Assembly: GCA_947579665.1 (NCBI GenBank)
Contig: OX388345.1
Location: 58,705,454-58,769,453 of the forward strand
Reading direction: 5' to 3'
Origin: Sympetrum striolatum
Lineage: Eukaryota; Arthropoda; Insecta; Odonata; Libellulidae
DNA: 64,000 nt
How positions within the stretch are numbered: the first letter of the stretch is position 1; every line of letters starts with the position of its first letter. Below, one piece after another: positions 33,901 through 46,854 of the stretch. The position numbers were made by a program, and so were the translations under genes. The notes under the pieces are model-generated. The model was not told the DNA's origin. It saw only the letters and a program-made list of their open reading frames with translations, and searched no databases.

Positions 33901-36900
33901 GGCTCAAGAAGTTCTAAAAAGTCAGACACTGCATCAAATCTCTCAACCCATCAAGTTGCACAAAGTCTTTTCAAAGTTTTTGCAGCAGGTGGTACATCAC
34001 ATCTGTCAATACAATCTAAAATCACAGCTTTTCTTTTTGGGTACACAAAAAAGGTATGGGTGGTCCCAGTGATTCCAAAGCAGTTCCTGATAGCTTGCAC
34101 TTCACAAGATTTTGACACAGCTAAATTGAGAGAGTGAGCTGAACAGTGAAGGTAGAGTGCCAAAGGGTATCTCTCTCTGACTACAGCTTAAGCTCCTTTG
34201 ATTTTTCCTGACATGGTTGAGGCCCCATCATACCCTTGTCCCCTTAGGTATTGCATTTCTATCCCAAATTTATCCAAATTCAGTTAGTTACAGTGTAGAG
34301 TCTGTTTACCAATATGTAGTCTATTTAATTTTTTGTTCCATTGGGACCTCTCCATTTCCACTTCCTTGTAGGATTTTTCTTAAAGTTTGCATTTGTTATA
34401 TACATATTGGTGCTTTCTGCAAACTCTACCAAACTCTGGCCTCTTTCATTTCTCTGGCCCAGCCTGGACTGTCCTGAGATGTTGTCATCAGCTTCAGGCT
34501 GACCTACACGTGCATTAAAATAGCCCTTTATTACTTCGGCATGATACATCTTCAATTTTTACCACATTATCCTTCCACCTCTTGTTGATCAGCAATCCAA
34601 CGCCTCCAAGTCTTAAATCCATGTAAAAGAATAAATGTCCTTCCTTCAGTGTAAGTAGCTCTTCTGATTTTCTTCTGACTTCGCTGAGACCTTTGACATC
34701 CCGTTTTATCTTCTCTTCTTCATTTAGTAGTTCCAGCCATTGTTCTTCACTCTTCAAGCTGGGTCAGTTGTAAGTTGTGAATTGCAGGGTAGTATTTCTT
34801 TTCTTCATGATGGACCTCTTTAATGCCACCACCTCCCAGACATTCGAATGGGTGGTGTTTTTACGTCCGGATAAATTTCCATTAAAGAAGCTCATCATGA
34901 AAATTGTAGTTGTTTTTGGGGGAATTAGGACAATAATTCACCAGGCTGTCCTCCTGCCGGTTGGTGAATGCCACTTTCATTTTTTGGCTGGAGATATTGT
35001 TGAAGCCTTCTTAGCATGGTTGAAGCTGGGCTGTACATCACCTTTAACCTCCAAATTTGCTCACAAGTGTTTTTACTTTCTGCAGGAAGAGCTCTCCAAG
35101 ATAATGACAGAGACTTTGAACGAGCATAAGAAGCTGTGCACTATGAAACGGCAGGTGGGTATAGCACTTGGTTTAGTGGAAGCAACCAAGTCCGCGGAAG
35201 AAGAGTGTGCCGTCCTTGCGCCAATAGTGGGTGAGTCATCATGCTCAATGTCCTTTCCAATAGTTGAAGTATTGTGATCATGTGCTCAAGTTGCATTACA
35301 AATGCTTTTCAAATTCAATTAACCCTCTGTTACTCACCTGATTTTTTTGTTACGTGGTTACTTGCACTGGTTGTTCCTGACACTGCTCTTTCATGTTATT
35401 GTATGTTTTATAAAATATTATGCAATGAAATAACTAAAATAAATCTTCTTTGTTTATAAGGACCACATGAATTTGATGATGCTCATATATTTAAGTAGAT
35501 GATGCCTAACAGGACAGTAAACTTGTTCATAATTACAGTGTTTATATTGAGAGTATCTAGCCTACAATTGTAATAGCAATATGACATGATCCTGCACTGT
35601 CCTGTAATAGTAGTTTTGGTATGGATTTTTGATTTATTTCAGAATTGTGTAATAAGAACGTGGCCATTGTAGATTCGATGCTACGGGATGTGGAGAAGAC
35701 TCTCAACCAGCTTCCCATTGAGAGCGGAGTGACTTACTCTCCTAATGACGCAGGTGAGCTTTCTTCTTCTCCATTTAGTGAATTCTCTAATTCCAGAGGT
35801 TAGCGCTTGGTTGGAGTATGCAAAGGCAAAGAAACAAGGAATAATGTGCACGTGTGCAAAATTTTCTCACACCTTTTTAAACAGTTCAAGATTTTATCAT
35901 TTACATGTTTATACATATATCATGTGTTGTTATTTGTCAAAGGAACCATAAGTCTACTAGATGTAAAATGTAATTTTGATGTTCTCAACTATCACACAAG
36001 ACAGTTATGATATCAATTTAAAAAATCATAATTTAAAATTGTACAGTCATGGACCAACCTACTTTAGATGTAACTACTAAATAAACTAGCTTAATATATG
36101 AAAAAAGAAAACAATATACTTGTATTCAAAAGAAATGTCAAATCATTACTTAAAGAAAATTGTTTTTATACAATTAAAGAATATATGAAATATTTTAAGT
36201 AAAAATTATTAATAATTTATATGTATGTTTTCTTATATTATTTAGTATATTCTTTAATAGTACTTTCTATTAGAAAATAGTAATCGTAATTGATTTTGAT
36301 CAAATATACTTTTACCACGACAAGTCCTATATTTGTATTTACAAATCACCTGGATTTATAAATTATCATTATACCATTGCAGTAGAGCGAAACAGTACTT
36401 ACTTTTCAAACATGCTTTGTACATACTTGCCCCCACTGTATCGGCAGGACTGAAATGATGGATTGTTTTTATTCCTCAGAGAAACTTGATTTGGCTGTGG
36501 AGGAGCTTACAGGCAGGTTGGAGGATTGTGTTGAGGGAATAGAGTTGGTTCAGATTAGTTGGACAAAGGTTGCTAGCATTTTTCAGGATGTAGCCAATGA
36601 AGAAATGCTCCTGCTAAAGGGAAGGTGGGCTATTATTACAATCAATTAGTTTTGATTAAATATTAATCAAAACCACAAAGGACTCAGGAGTATCTGCTGT
36701 TGCTCCAATTTTTTTACAATGTCTACTAATATTTATGTTGATAATTTATTTGTGAGATGACATAGAGTAGAAGTCCATTATAACAACTATGGCATACATC
36801 CATATATAATAGATAAGAGTTGCGTTATAGCGTGTGATTTTAAATCGTTAAAAATACTGATATGACTGTTACAACATAAAGTTAAAATATAATAGCAAAC

Positions 36901-39900
36901 AAAGTTAGTTCTTCAGCTTCTGCCCAAAATCAACCTACACAGTGGACGAGATATGCTACACCCTCTATCATTACGACTTGACCAATTCTACTTATGACCA
37001 GATGTACCAATTCTAACATGTTTGCAAGTCGGGGAATGTCTGTACAGTAGAAGTCCGTTATAACGTTTACTGTATATTACGAGAATTGCGTTACTGAGAG
37101 TGATTTTTAGAATATAGTTACCAAGTCCTCTCATGCCGGCTGTGGGATGACTGGGCTAGCTCAGTTTCTTCTGGGATAGCTTTTTTTTACTTCTCTGAAG
37201 AAGATGTGGAACCCAAAATAGACATAGATAATTTAATTAGTTTAGTATCGGAGAGACCTGTAGTATGGGATCATACTCTAGAGGATTATAAATCTAGGGC
37301 AAACAGTACAGAGGCATGGTGTCAGAGTTGATCTGGCCTTTCTACTAATGTCGGGAACATGCCCAAAAAGGAAAAAAATACATTTGTTAAGTGGACAAAT
37401 AAATTTTATATTTGCTTTATTAGTTACACACTACTGAAAATAAGCAATACCAGTGAGTAATGACTACTGCAACCATGTGGGCTGATTTAAAGTTAAAAAA
37501 ATTGTTTATTTTTCTCATAAAACAAATTGACTTCTCTTGTTATATTTTGTTAAGTTGCCAAGGTAATGAGTCCACTTCACTCACAACAAAATGAGCAAAA
37601 GTCTGTCTGCTATCTTTTGCTTGCATGTTCTCCTGTTATTTCAGAAGGTGTGATATAATTTAAACCAGCGGTTCCCAACGGGTGGGTCACGGAAGGGTTA
37701 AAAGTGTGTCGTGACTTGATCCTAAAACTATCAGAAATCATCAAATAAACCCTCAGAAAAGATAGGAAAAATCAAAACAAATCGATTTATGTATATATCT
37801 ATTATATATAGACGTTTCTCCGGATATACCTATATATATAGACGTTTCTCCGGATATACCTATATATATACGAGTAAAATGTAGCTTGCATACTGCAAGC
37901 AGATCGGCAATACTAATTTCACATCGGCATCATATCGGGACGGTCCTCAAAAGAAAAAAAAAGGATTTAATTTTTTCTTAAAATTCGCTGAAATTTCATC
38001 GTCTGGCATCGAACCCGGGTCTTACTGGTAAACCTACTATGAAACACAATAGAAGATCACCATCTCTAACTATGTGTGAAAATTCAAGCAGAAATATTGG
38101 CTATAACTGCCTCAAAAAACGTTCTAATTTTCACGAATGTTAATGCCTCTCGGGACTCGAACCAAGGACGATCGTGGAAGTCTAAAACATGTTTCTGAAA
38201 GATATTTATGATCTCTATTTTTTGCTCTATTATTGCTCTTGTATCATGCAAAGTTTGAAGTTAATAGCATGTCGGAAAGTACCTAAATTTTGTTTCCGTT
38301 ATCTCCGTAAGAAATGCATTGAGAAGTGCAAATGGCCCTCTGGGATCGAACCAAGGTCCATCAGCGAACATGTAAAATTTGATTATAAGGTATATTCATG
38401 ATATCTATCCACGTGCCGAGTTTCGAATATCCATGTTATCGAGAAAGGATCCAAAAAAAATCTTCAAAATCGCCGTAATGCATTTTAAACGGCCGATTTT
38501 TGCCCCGATCTAGCATCGATCCATGGACTATATTCTAAGATGTTTTTCTGATTTTTGTTGGATACGCACGGCTTCTAGCGATCCCTCGAGTTTCAACTCT
38601 TTCTCTCTCCGGGAAGTACCTCAAAAAAATTTTCGAAAATCCCCGCCATGTATTGTTATGGAGAAAATCGCGACTTTGGGGCCCTCTGGAATCGAACCCA
38701 TGACCCTGAGGATCAAAATCGCAATTTTTCTGGTGGTTACACGTTATGGCCAATACGTCGTAAAAATTTCAAGTCAATCACGCTTGTGGTTTAGGCTGTG
38801 AATTAGTATCCTATCTATCTATCTATCTAGGTATATCCATGAATGAATCCGGAGAAGCATCTATATATAATAGATATACATTCATAGGGGATCAAAATTC
38901 TAACCATGTTCTACAAGTGCCACTGACTTGAAATTTTTACGACGTATTGGCCATAACGTGTAACCTCCAGAAAAAAGCCAACTTTGAACCACAGTGTCAT
39001 GGGTTCGATTCCAGAAGGCCCCAAAGTCGCTATTTTCTCCATAAAGATACATGGCGGGGATTTTCGAAAATTTTTTTGAGTCACTTCCCGGAAGAGTTGA
39101 GAGTTGAAATTCAAGAGATCGCTAGATGCCGTGTATATATAAAGGAAACCACAAAGACATCTACAAATATTATCCTTGGTTCGATGCTAGGCCAGGGCAA
39201 ATATTCTCCCGTTTAATTTACATTGCGATTTTTAAGATTTTTTTAAATTACTTACAGATGACTTGGAAACTTGAAACTTGGCACGTGGATGTATATCATA
39301 AATATATTTTATAATAAAATTTTAGAACTCGCTGATGGTCCTTGGTTCGATCCCAGAGGACCATTTACATCCTACAATGCATTTCTTATGGAGATAACGG
39401 AAGCAAATTTTAGGTATTTCCTGGCAAGATGTTGACTTCAAACTTTGCATTTAATAAGATCAGGTCAAATCAAGTCAAAATTTGTTTTCACAGCTGCCAG
39501 TAGGTCCTGGGTTCGACACCAGGTGTCTCTACAATCAGTAATTGATTCAATTTTTAGGAACTATTTTGAACCCTTTCCCAATAATATAGAAACTTGAAAT
39601 TCGACATATAGATAGAGTTTATAGATAGATATCTTTTAAAAAAAATTTTAAAATTTTAAAACAGCGAAATTCGGCACATAGATAGACATCATGGATACAT
39701 TTTGTGCCACCTTATTTTTCTGTACTCGGAAAGAACTGAAAAATATTCGGTAACTCAATAACTACTCTGAACAGCAATCAGCTCGGGATATCGAACATCG
39801 GAAAATCAATCAGAGAATGAGTTTCAACCATAAATATAATAAGTAATAATATTAAGAGGTCAAACAATATCATACAACAAAATAACACTTTAAATTGAAC

Positions 39901-42900
39901 TGCTCATTTACAATTAGTACAAAATCACCCAATACGAACGTCGATTCGGGAAGACTCCGAATTCACAAGACGTCGAAACATTCTCTCCTCACAACAACCT
40001 TCTTCAAGAAGTCTCTTAGCAGAAGTGTGTTCGAGCAGCCCCAACTCCTCACACCAGCACCAATCTAGACTCGCCCTTGAGTTCACGGTCACACAGTCAA
40101 CGGGCCAGGAGCGCTGGCTGGCACGCCTTTCACACGTAACCGCGGAATAGTCTCGGTTCGAACTTTTGACTCTTGGCAAAGATTTTGTATTCTTCCACCA
40201 TTTGGCATAAAAAGCGATCAGGAGTCGAAGGCGCCACCCTAAGTCACCATAAGTCAGATTCACTCTGGTCACGACGTCACGTCGGCACGAAATTATCGAC
40301 GAAATTGCCACATCCCCCCTTGCTTTTTGGAAAAAATATGTCCATCTTCTTTCTTCAAACAAACGAAGGGTTCATAGTTCTTTAATTGAGCCAATTGGGA
40401 TAAGTTCACTGGCTATCAATAGGGAACACAATGGCACTGTCTTAATTATGATGGCCAGAAAGAAGTAACTGAGTTAACTGGACATCAACTAGGCACACAA
40501 TAGCATTGTCTCTTATATGATGCCCAGAAAGAAATAACAATGTCGCTTGATCACAATATCACACCAGTGGCAGTCTCTATAGATTCATTATATTCCAAGC
40601 ACATTATTTAGGCATCAACAATGTAGAAATTAATTGTAACATAAATATAAATGTGATATCATAATTATTAACTTAACTATCAATTAATTATATAATTGGC
40701 AGGATTAAACCCTTTGCAGTAGTGCAATTACAGAAAATAACCTTAGTAAATATAGAATGGAAGGCATATTTATTGGCAATACACTTTTTGCCAGAAATTA
40801 GGGCCAAAATTACACTAAATGAAAACATTGTGGACTGAGATGAGTTCCAAAGGGTTGGAATAACTTTCAGTCAAGAAGACAAGAGAGCAACAGAAAGACT
40901 TTTCTGTTTATTAACAAAAAACTTCCATTTTACAAAATTGGGTGCCAGATTCTTTGGAAAACACAGAGAAGTATTTGTTATTTACGAATTATCATTAGTT
41001 TAATTATGTGGAGCAATAGATAAAATAACAAATGGTGTCCTTGAATATTAACAAAGGAGCAGAACAAATATAATAACTCAATTACAATAAATGCCAAATG
41101 AGCAGAACAAATATAAGAAATCATTTAAATGAATGCCAAGTCCTCCATTAAATTAGCAGCTAGCTAGAAATATAGTCAAACAATTAGCATAATTGTGCTG
41201 TGTGATGCCTTCATTTGCCATAAATATACTTCAAACAATACAATAATTACTTAATTCAGATAGATCTGTCCCTAAGGGGTCCAAAACCCATGTAAAACTG
41301 AAAACTGGGGCTGTTTTCAGGAATAGAGTCTCTTCTCTGCCTTTACAATATTATTCAAGGGCAAAACCCAAAAAAAGAACACAGGTTAGCTAAATAGGTC
41401 AAAGAAGAGAACTCATATGGCCCGGATACCCAATTGTGGAATTTAGGGTACCGGAGAACTTCGCTTTGACACAATGTCGAAAGGTGTATAGAAAATATTT
41501 CTAACATAAAGTTAGGTGGTAGTTGCGACAAGAGAATCTTGCCGGGCGATGCAGATCCCATCCTGCTACGCCACCTATCAATATTAACAGTATTATGTCA
41601 AACACTAAATACAAAAACATCCAAGAGACACAACAGAATAGAAACAAGTTTAAGGACCGTGAATTTGCATGAACTCATTGGGCAAACAACTCTTCATTAA
41701 TGATATGCTTTTAATTGCGAAACATGTGATATTTTCTCCTTGTTAGGCCCAACCTGTAACACCACAGTAACAGGAGTAACAAATCTTAGAATTGAAAAGG
41801 GTCCTGACCATAGAGGCTCCAATTTAGACATTCTTTTCTTCAGTTTTGAACTTACTGAATGATTTTGAGTCAGTACTAAATCCCCTATTTTGAATTGTGG
41901 TACTGAATGTAATTTGTTATAAGAGGCAGCATATCTTTTGTGAGCCTTGTTTAAATTTTGAACTGCTTTGGTCCAGTGCTGCCTGAGATCCCGGTCAGAG
42001 CAAGAAGTATCAACAACACAATTAGGTAGGTCCCACACATTATCTAGGGGATGTGGAATCAATCTACCTAGAAACAATTTAGCAGGGGAATATAAAGTAC
42101 TTTCATGAACTGATGTATTAAATGCAAATGTCAAATCTCCCAGGAATTCATCCCAGATTTTATGAGAAGGCGTACAATAGGCAGACAGTGCAAAACGCAG
42201 ATTTCTATGAACTCTTTCAACCAGATTAGGACAGGGATAGTAAGGGGCTGTATGTACTATTTTAATCCCAACTTTGAAGCAAGCATCTTTAAAGGCAGAC
42301 GAGGTAAAAGCAGTAGCATTATCAGACACAATATATTTGGGATAGCCAAATTTTGGGAACAAATTATGAAATAACACATGTATTGCACTTTTGGATGAAG
42401 CATCTCTCACAGATTCAAGGAAAACAAATTTAGAAAAACCATCAATTACTGTAAAAATATAACAATTTCCTGATTTGGATCGAGGAAGGGGACCCACGAA
42501 GTCAATGAAAATTCTCTCCCAAGGGTTGCTAATAGGCTGAGAAGATAATACACCAGAAGAAAGAACATTTCTGGGCTTTGTTATCTGACATACCGAACAT
42601 CTTTTAACCATTTCAGTGATCTCAGTCTTAAAGTTTGGCCACCAATAACTCTGGGATATTTTTTGGACAGTCTTAAATATGCCTAAATGCCCCGAACTAG
42701 GTAAAGAATGGAAATATTGGAATAACATTGGTCTAATGACAACAGGAACAACAACTCTAAAGTTTTTAGCCTTACTAACTTTAGAACACAATAGATTATT
42801 CTTTAGAGCAAAAGAAATCCCATTTTCTTTAACTAACTTAAGTCCATCATTAGTTAATTTATTAATAAGTGGTACACAGTAAGGATCATTATTTTGGTGG

Positions 42901-45900
42901 GTTCTAATATCAACAAAAGACATAGGTAGCTTATGTAAAAAACAAGAAGTAGCAGACTCTTGTACCTGAATTCTGGAGAGACAATCTGCTGGTTTATTTA
43001 AATTAGCCTTAATATGATGTATTGTAAACTTATAAGAAGATAATTTTAAAACCATCCTAGCAATTTTTCCCAATTGCTTTGGATGATTAAACAGCCAGGT
43101 TAAAGCCCCATTGTCTGTATACAAATGGAAAGGTCTAAATTGTAAATAATCTTTAAATTTTTCAATACCCCAGATACATGCCATGCATTCCAATTCATAT
43201 GCAGTTAGCTTCTGTTCATGTGGATTTAAAGTTCTACTAGCATATGCCACAGGACAGTATTTCCCATCAATATGGTGATTTAGAACTGCACCAAGAGCCA
43301 CATTACTGGCATCGACAAATAAATGGAAATCACGAGTGAAACAAGGCATTGATAATACAGGAGGGTTGGCTAAAGCATTTTTTAATTTATTGAAGGCGTC
43401 ATTGTGAACAGTAGACCACACAAACCTTGCATCTTTTTTCTTGAGTTGATTTAGAGGGTGGGCAATCTCCGCATAGCCAGGAATAAATTTAGAATAAAAA
43501 CCTGCCATACCTAGAAATCTGGACACTTGCTGAAGATTTAGCGGAACAGGAACATTCTGAATGGGTCTAACTCTTTCCGGGTCAATATGGAGACATCCCC
43601 CTCGAAGAACATGCCCAAGAAATGAAATAGAATTTTGACACAGCTTCATTTTTCCTGGATGAAGAGTTAGCCCAGCGTCTCGCAGTTTTTGGAGTACAGC
43701 TCTCAGATGGACTAAATGAGAGCTGATATCCTTTGAAAATATACAAAGATCATCAATATAAGGATAAACACAATTATATTTCAAATCACCAAGAACAAGA
43801 TCCATTAAACGAGTGAAAACTTGTGGAGAATTGACAAATCCAAAAGGCAATCTGGTGTATTGAAAGAGACCGAAAGGCGTTACAAAAGCAGTATATTTCT
43901 TAGAAGACTCACTCAAAGGTATCTGATTAAAGGCAGAATTTAGATCAAGAATAGAAAATATTTTAGCCTCAGACAGGTATTGAAATGCATGTTCTACCGA
44001 AGGAGTTGGATAGGGGTCTACCTGTACTTTTCCATTTAATTTTCGGTAATCCACCACCAATCTCCAACCTTTATCCCTCTTGGGAATAAGAAATGCCGGT
44101 GAAGCCCATTGAGATGTGGAGGCCTCAACCACACCTTGCTGAATCAGAGATGATACAGAATCTTGTAGGATCTTGGCTTTGGCTGGAGGCAAAGAAAATG
44201 GATGCGACCTCACAGGAGTGGTATCTGTAAGCTGGATTTCATAAGCCATTACACCAGTAGACCCAAGTTTGGTAGTAATGACGTCTGGAAATTCATTAAT
44301 TAGTTGCACCACGTCCTGTGGAATATCAGAATTATCAGAAGGGGAGCATGAGTTCACCAGTTTGTTCGATCCCAGATTGGTAGATAATGCAGGGGAATCC
44401 CTTTTAACGGAAGAGCTTGAGCTTAGCACCGGGTGAGCAGTATCTCGTGAACTGTTCTCAAGCTGCCTATCAATGAAGGGGATTATTTGAGTGGGATCAG
44501 ACTGAAAAGTGAAATAGTTATGGCCTAAGATCATTCTAGTTTTTAACATAAAATCCCTACCAATTAGTACTGGAAATGGCAAGTCAACAAGGTAGAAATA
44601 ATGGCTCCAAGAGAATGAGCTGACCTTGACCTTCACCTTAATTTGCTGAGTTAACGTAAATGTGGTTCCTCCAAGGCCTCGAATTTGAATTGGGGACTGA
44701 AGAGTTTTAACCGAACGTAACTGTAAATTGTTACAAGAATTAACATCAATCAGCGAATAAGTAGAACCAGAATCGATCAAGGCTTCAAGAGAATGATTAC
44801 CAATTGTCACCTTAACAATTGGCAAAGCAGGAGACAAAGAATCTGTAGCATGGAACATAGTAATAGCCGGCCGATTCGAATTCGAATTTCGTCTTCGCTG
44901 ACGACAATTGCCAAAAGTATGACCTTGACGATTGCAAAAAGTACAAGTGATTGCACGTGGCGAATTGGGGTTGAAAGTAGCCGAATAATTAGCGAAATCC
45001 ATCAGCTGCTTCGAGGCGTACGACAATAATTGCTTCAATTCTAAAATATTAGTAGGCTTACTTCGGAAAACGAACGTACTTCGTGTGAGAGGATTTACTC
45101 CATCGAGAACAATAGAAACGAGCTCAATATCAGATAAAGACAACCCCAAAACCTTTGCCGAAACAGTTACAACATTTAAAAACTCCAAGGGAGGCTCGGA
45201 TGGCATTTGATAACGTTTGACTTTAGCTGCAATCAAACGCTCGTATTCGCGAGAACTTACAAACTCTTGCCAAATTTCCGAGACCAGCATTTGAAAAGAT
45301 AATTTCCTCTGAATAGCGGCAAACCAAAACATCCGAAAATTAACAGGTAATTTCGACGTCAGATATATCATAAGCGAATCCAATGGAATTAGCGATAAAT
45401 CAGAGACATGAATGACCGAACTCAAAAAATTAAACAAGTTTTCGGATTCGACGTTTGCCAAGGGAAGAATATCCGAAAGTAATAACTTGACAGAATCCAA
45501 CTTAATGGAATTAGCGGAATAATCTTCCGAGGATGCTTGCGTTGCAGTTTCCATATTGGCAATCTCTCGAGAACTACCTCGATTACGACGATCTTTAGAG
45601 GAACTTAAATAACCTTTGGCGTAAGGATTAGGAGGTGGCATTAACACGAAACAATACTTACAATTGGAGCGCAATTAGAAAAAATCAAGAACGTCAGCAG
45701 TGAAGATACGAAATAACAACATGTCAAAGAATCAAGAAGGAATACTCACGAACAGAGTCCATAAGATGTCGATAAAAGCAATTTTGCAAGAACAGAGTTG
45801 TGAATCAAACCACGCTCTGCTACCAATTTGTGCCACCTTATTTTTCTGTACTCGGAAAGAACTGAAAAATATTCGGTAACTCAATAACTACTCTGAACAG

Positions 45901-46799
45901 CAATCAGCTCGGGATATCGAACATCGGAAAATCAATCAGAGAATGAGTTTCAACCATAAATATAATAAGTAATAATATTAAGAGGTCAAACAATATCATA
46001 CAACAAAATAACACTTTAAATTGAACTGCTCATTTACAATTAGTACAAAATCACCCAATACGAACGTCGATTCGGGAAGACTCCGAATTCACAAGACGTC
46101 GAAACATTCTCTCCTCACAACAACCTTCTTCAAGAAGTCTCTTAGCAGAAGTGTGTTCGAGCAGCCCCAACTCCTCACACCAGCACCAATCTAGACTCGC
46201 CCTTGAGTTCACGGTCACACAGTCAACGGGCCAGGAGCGCTGGCTGGCACGCCTTTCACACGTAACCGCGGAATAGTCTCGGTTCGAACTTTTGACTCTT
46301 GGCAAAGATTTTGTATTCTTCCACCATTTGGCATAAAAAGCGATCAGGAGTCGAAGGCGCCACCCTTCGCCACCCTAAGTCACCATAAGTCAGATTCACT
46401 CTGGTCACTCCGGTCACGACGTCACGTCGGCACGAAATTATCGACGAAATTGCCACAATTTCAAAAACGTGTTTTAGATTTCATTGATCATCCTTGGTTC
46501 GATCCCAGAAAGCCATTTACATTACCCTATGCATTTCAGAAGGGGGTTATGGAGTTTTATTTCAGGACCTTCCCACTTGGCATGAATTAAGATCAGGTTC
46601 AAACAAGTTGTTATGCCTATTAGCATCTTCCTATAGGTCCTGGATTCGACACCAGGCGTCTACAAAAATTAGAAATTGCAACGATTTTTAAGATTTTTTT
46701 AAGCCCTTTCCTGATAACGCGTAATCTCAAAACTTGGCATGTGAATAAAGATTATAAATACATTTTATATGCTTGCAGTATGCAAGCAACATTTTACTC

Positions 46800-46854
<55 letters not shown>

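Larger units (their letters stand above)
30314..34270 (-). pseudogene. hAT (ZMYM1-like) transposase relic, split by piggyBac insertion
   Basis: Minus-strand pieces, N to [18 protein letters not shown] (about 34230), [20 protein letters not shown] (about 34150), then [20 protein letters not shown] (33560s) and [11 protein letters not shown] (33450s). After a gap filled by the 30681-33353 element comes [18 protein letters not shown], then [20 protein letters not shown] and [12 protein letters not shown] down to 30316. These are successive conserved blocks of the domesticated-like hAT class with DUF4371/ZMYM1 proteins. Several frameshifts and stops show it is dead. Confidence 0.85.
39699..46461 (-). 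mobile_element. Complete, very young Ty3/gypsy LTR retrotransposon
   Basis: LTRs are at 39703-40312 (3' LTR) and 45829-46457 (5' LTR), both TGTGCCACC...TTGCCACA, with an ATTT duplication at 39699-39702 and 46458-46461. By eye the LTRs differ only by two short tandem duplications (10 and 9 bases). The primer-binding site is at 45814-45825: read on the minus strand, TGGTAGCAGAGC matches the 3' end of initiator tRNA-Met. The polypurine tract is at about 40313-40330. It has one intact gag-pol frame and no env. It is likely recently active. Confidence 0.95.
38860..46800 (+). repeat. B-box repeat family, copy C, interrupted by a gypsy element
   Basis: Motifs at 39002, 39178, 39344 and 39510, then after the 39703-46457 insertion at 46496 and 46642 (GGATTCGA). 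It ends cttgcagtatgcaagcaacattttactcg beside a TA microsatellite, matching copies A and B. A local duplication near 39600-39690 adds about 65 bases. Confidence 0.75.

Noticed and set aside
38523..39114. Open frames with [14 protein letters not shown] translation
   Set aside because: These are conceptual translations of the B-box repeat in both orientations, without conserved domains or a consistent start.
40173..40385. Short frames inside both LTRs (also 46051-46456)
   Set aside because: Both lie in the LTRs of the gypsy element and differ by the tandem duplications; no protein role is expected.
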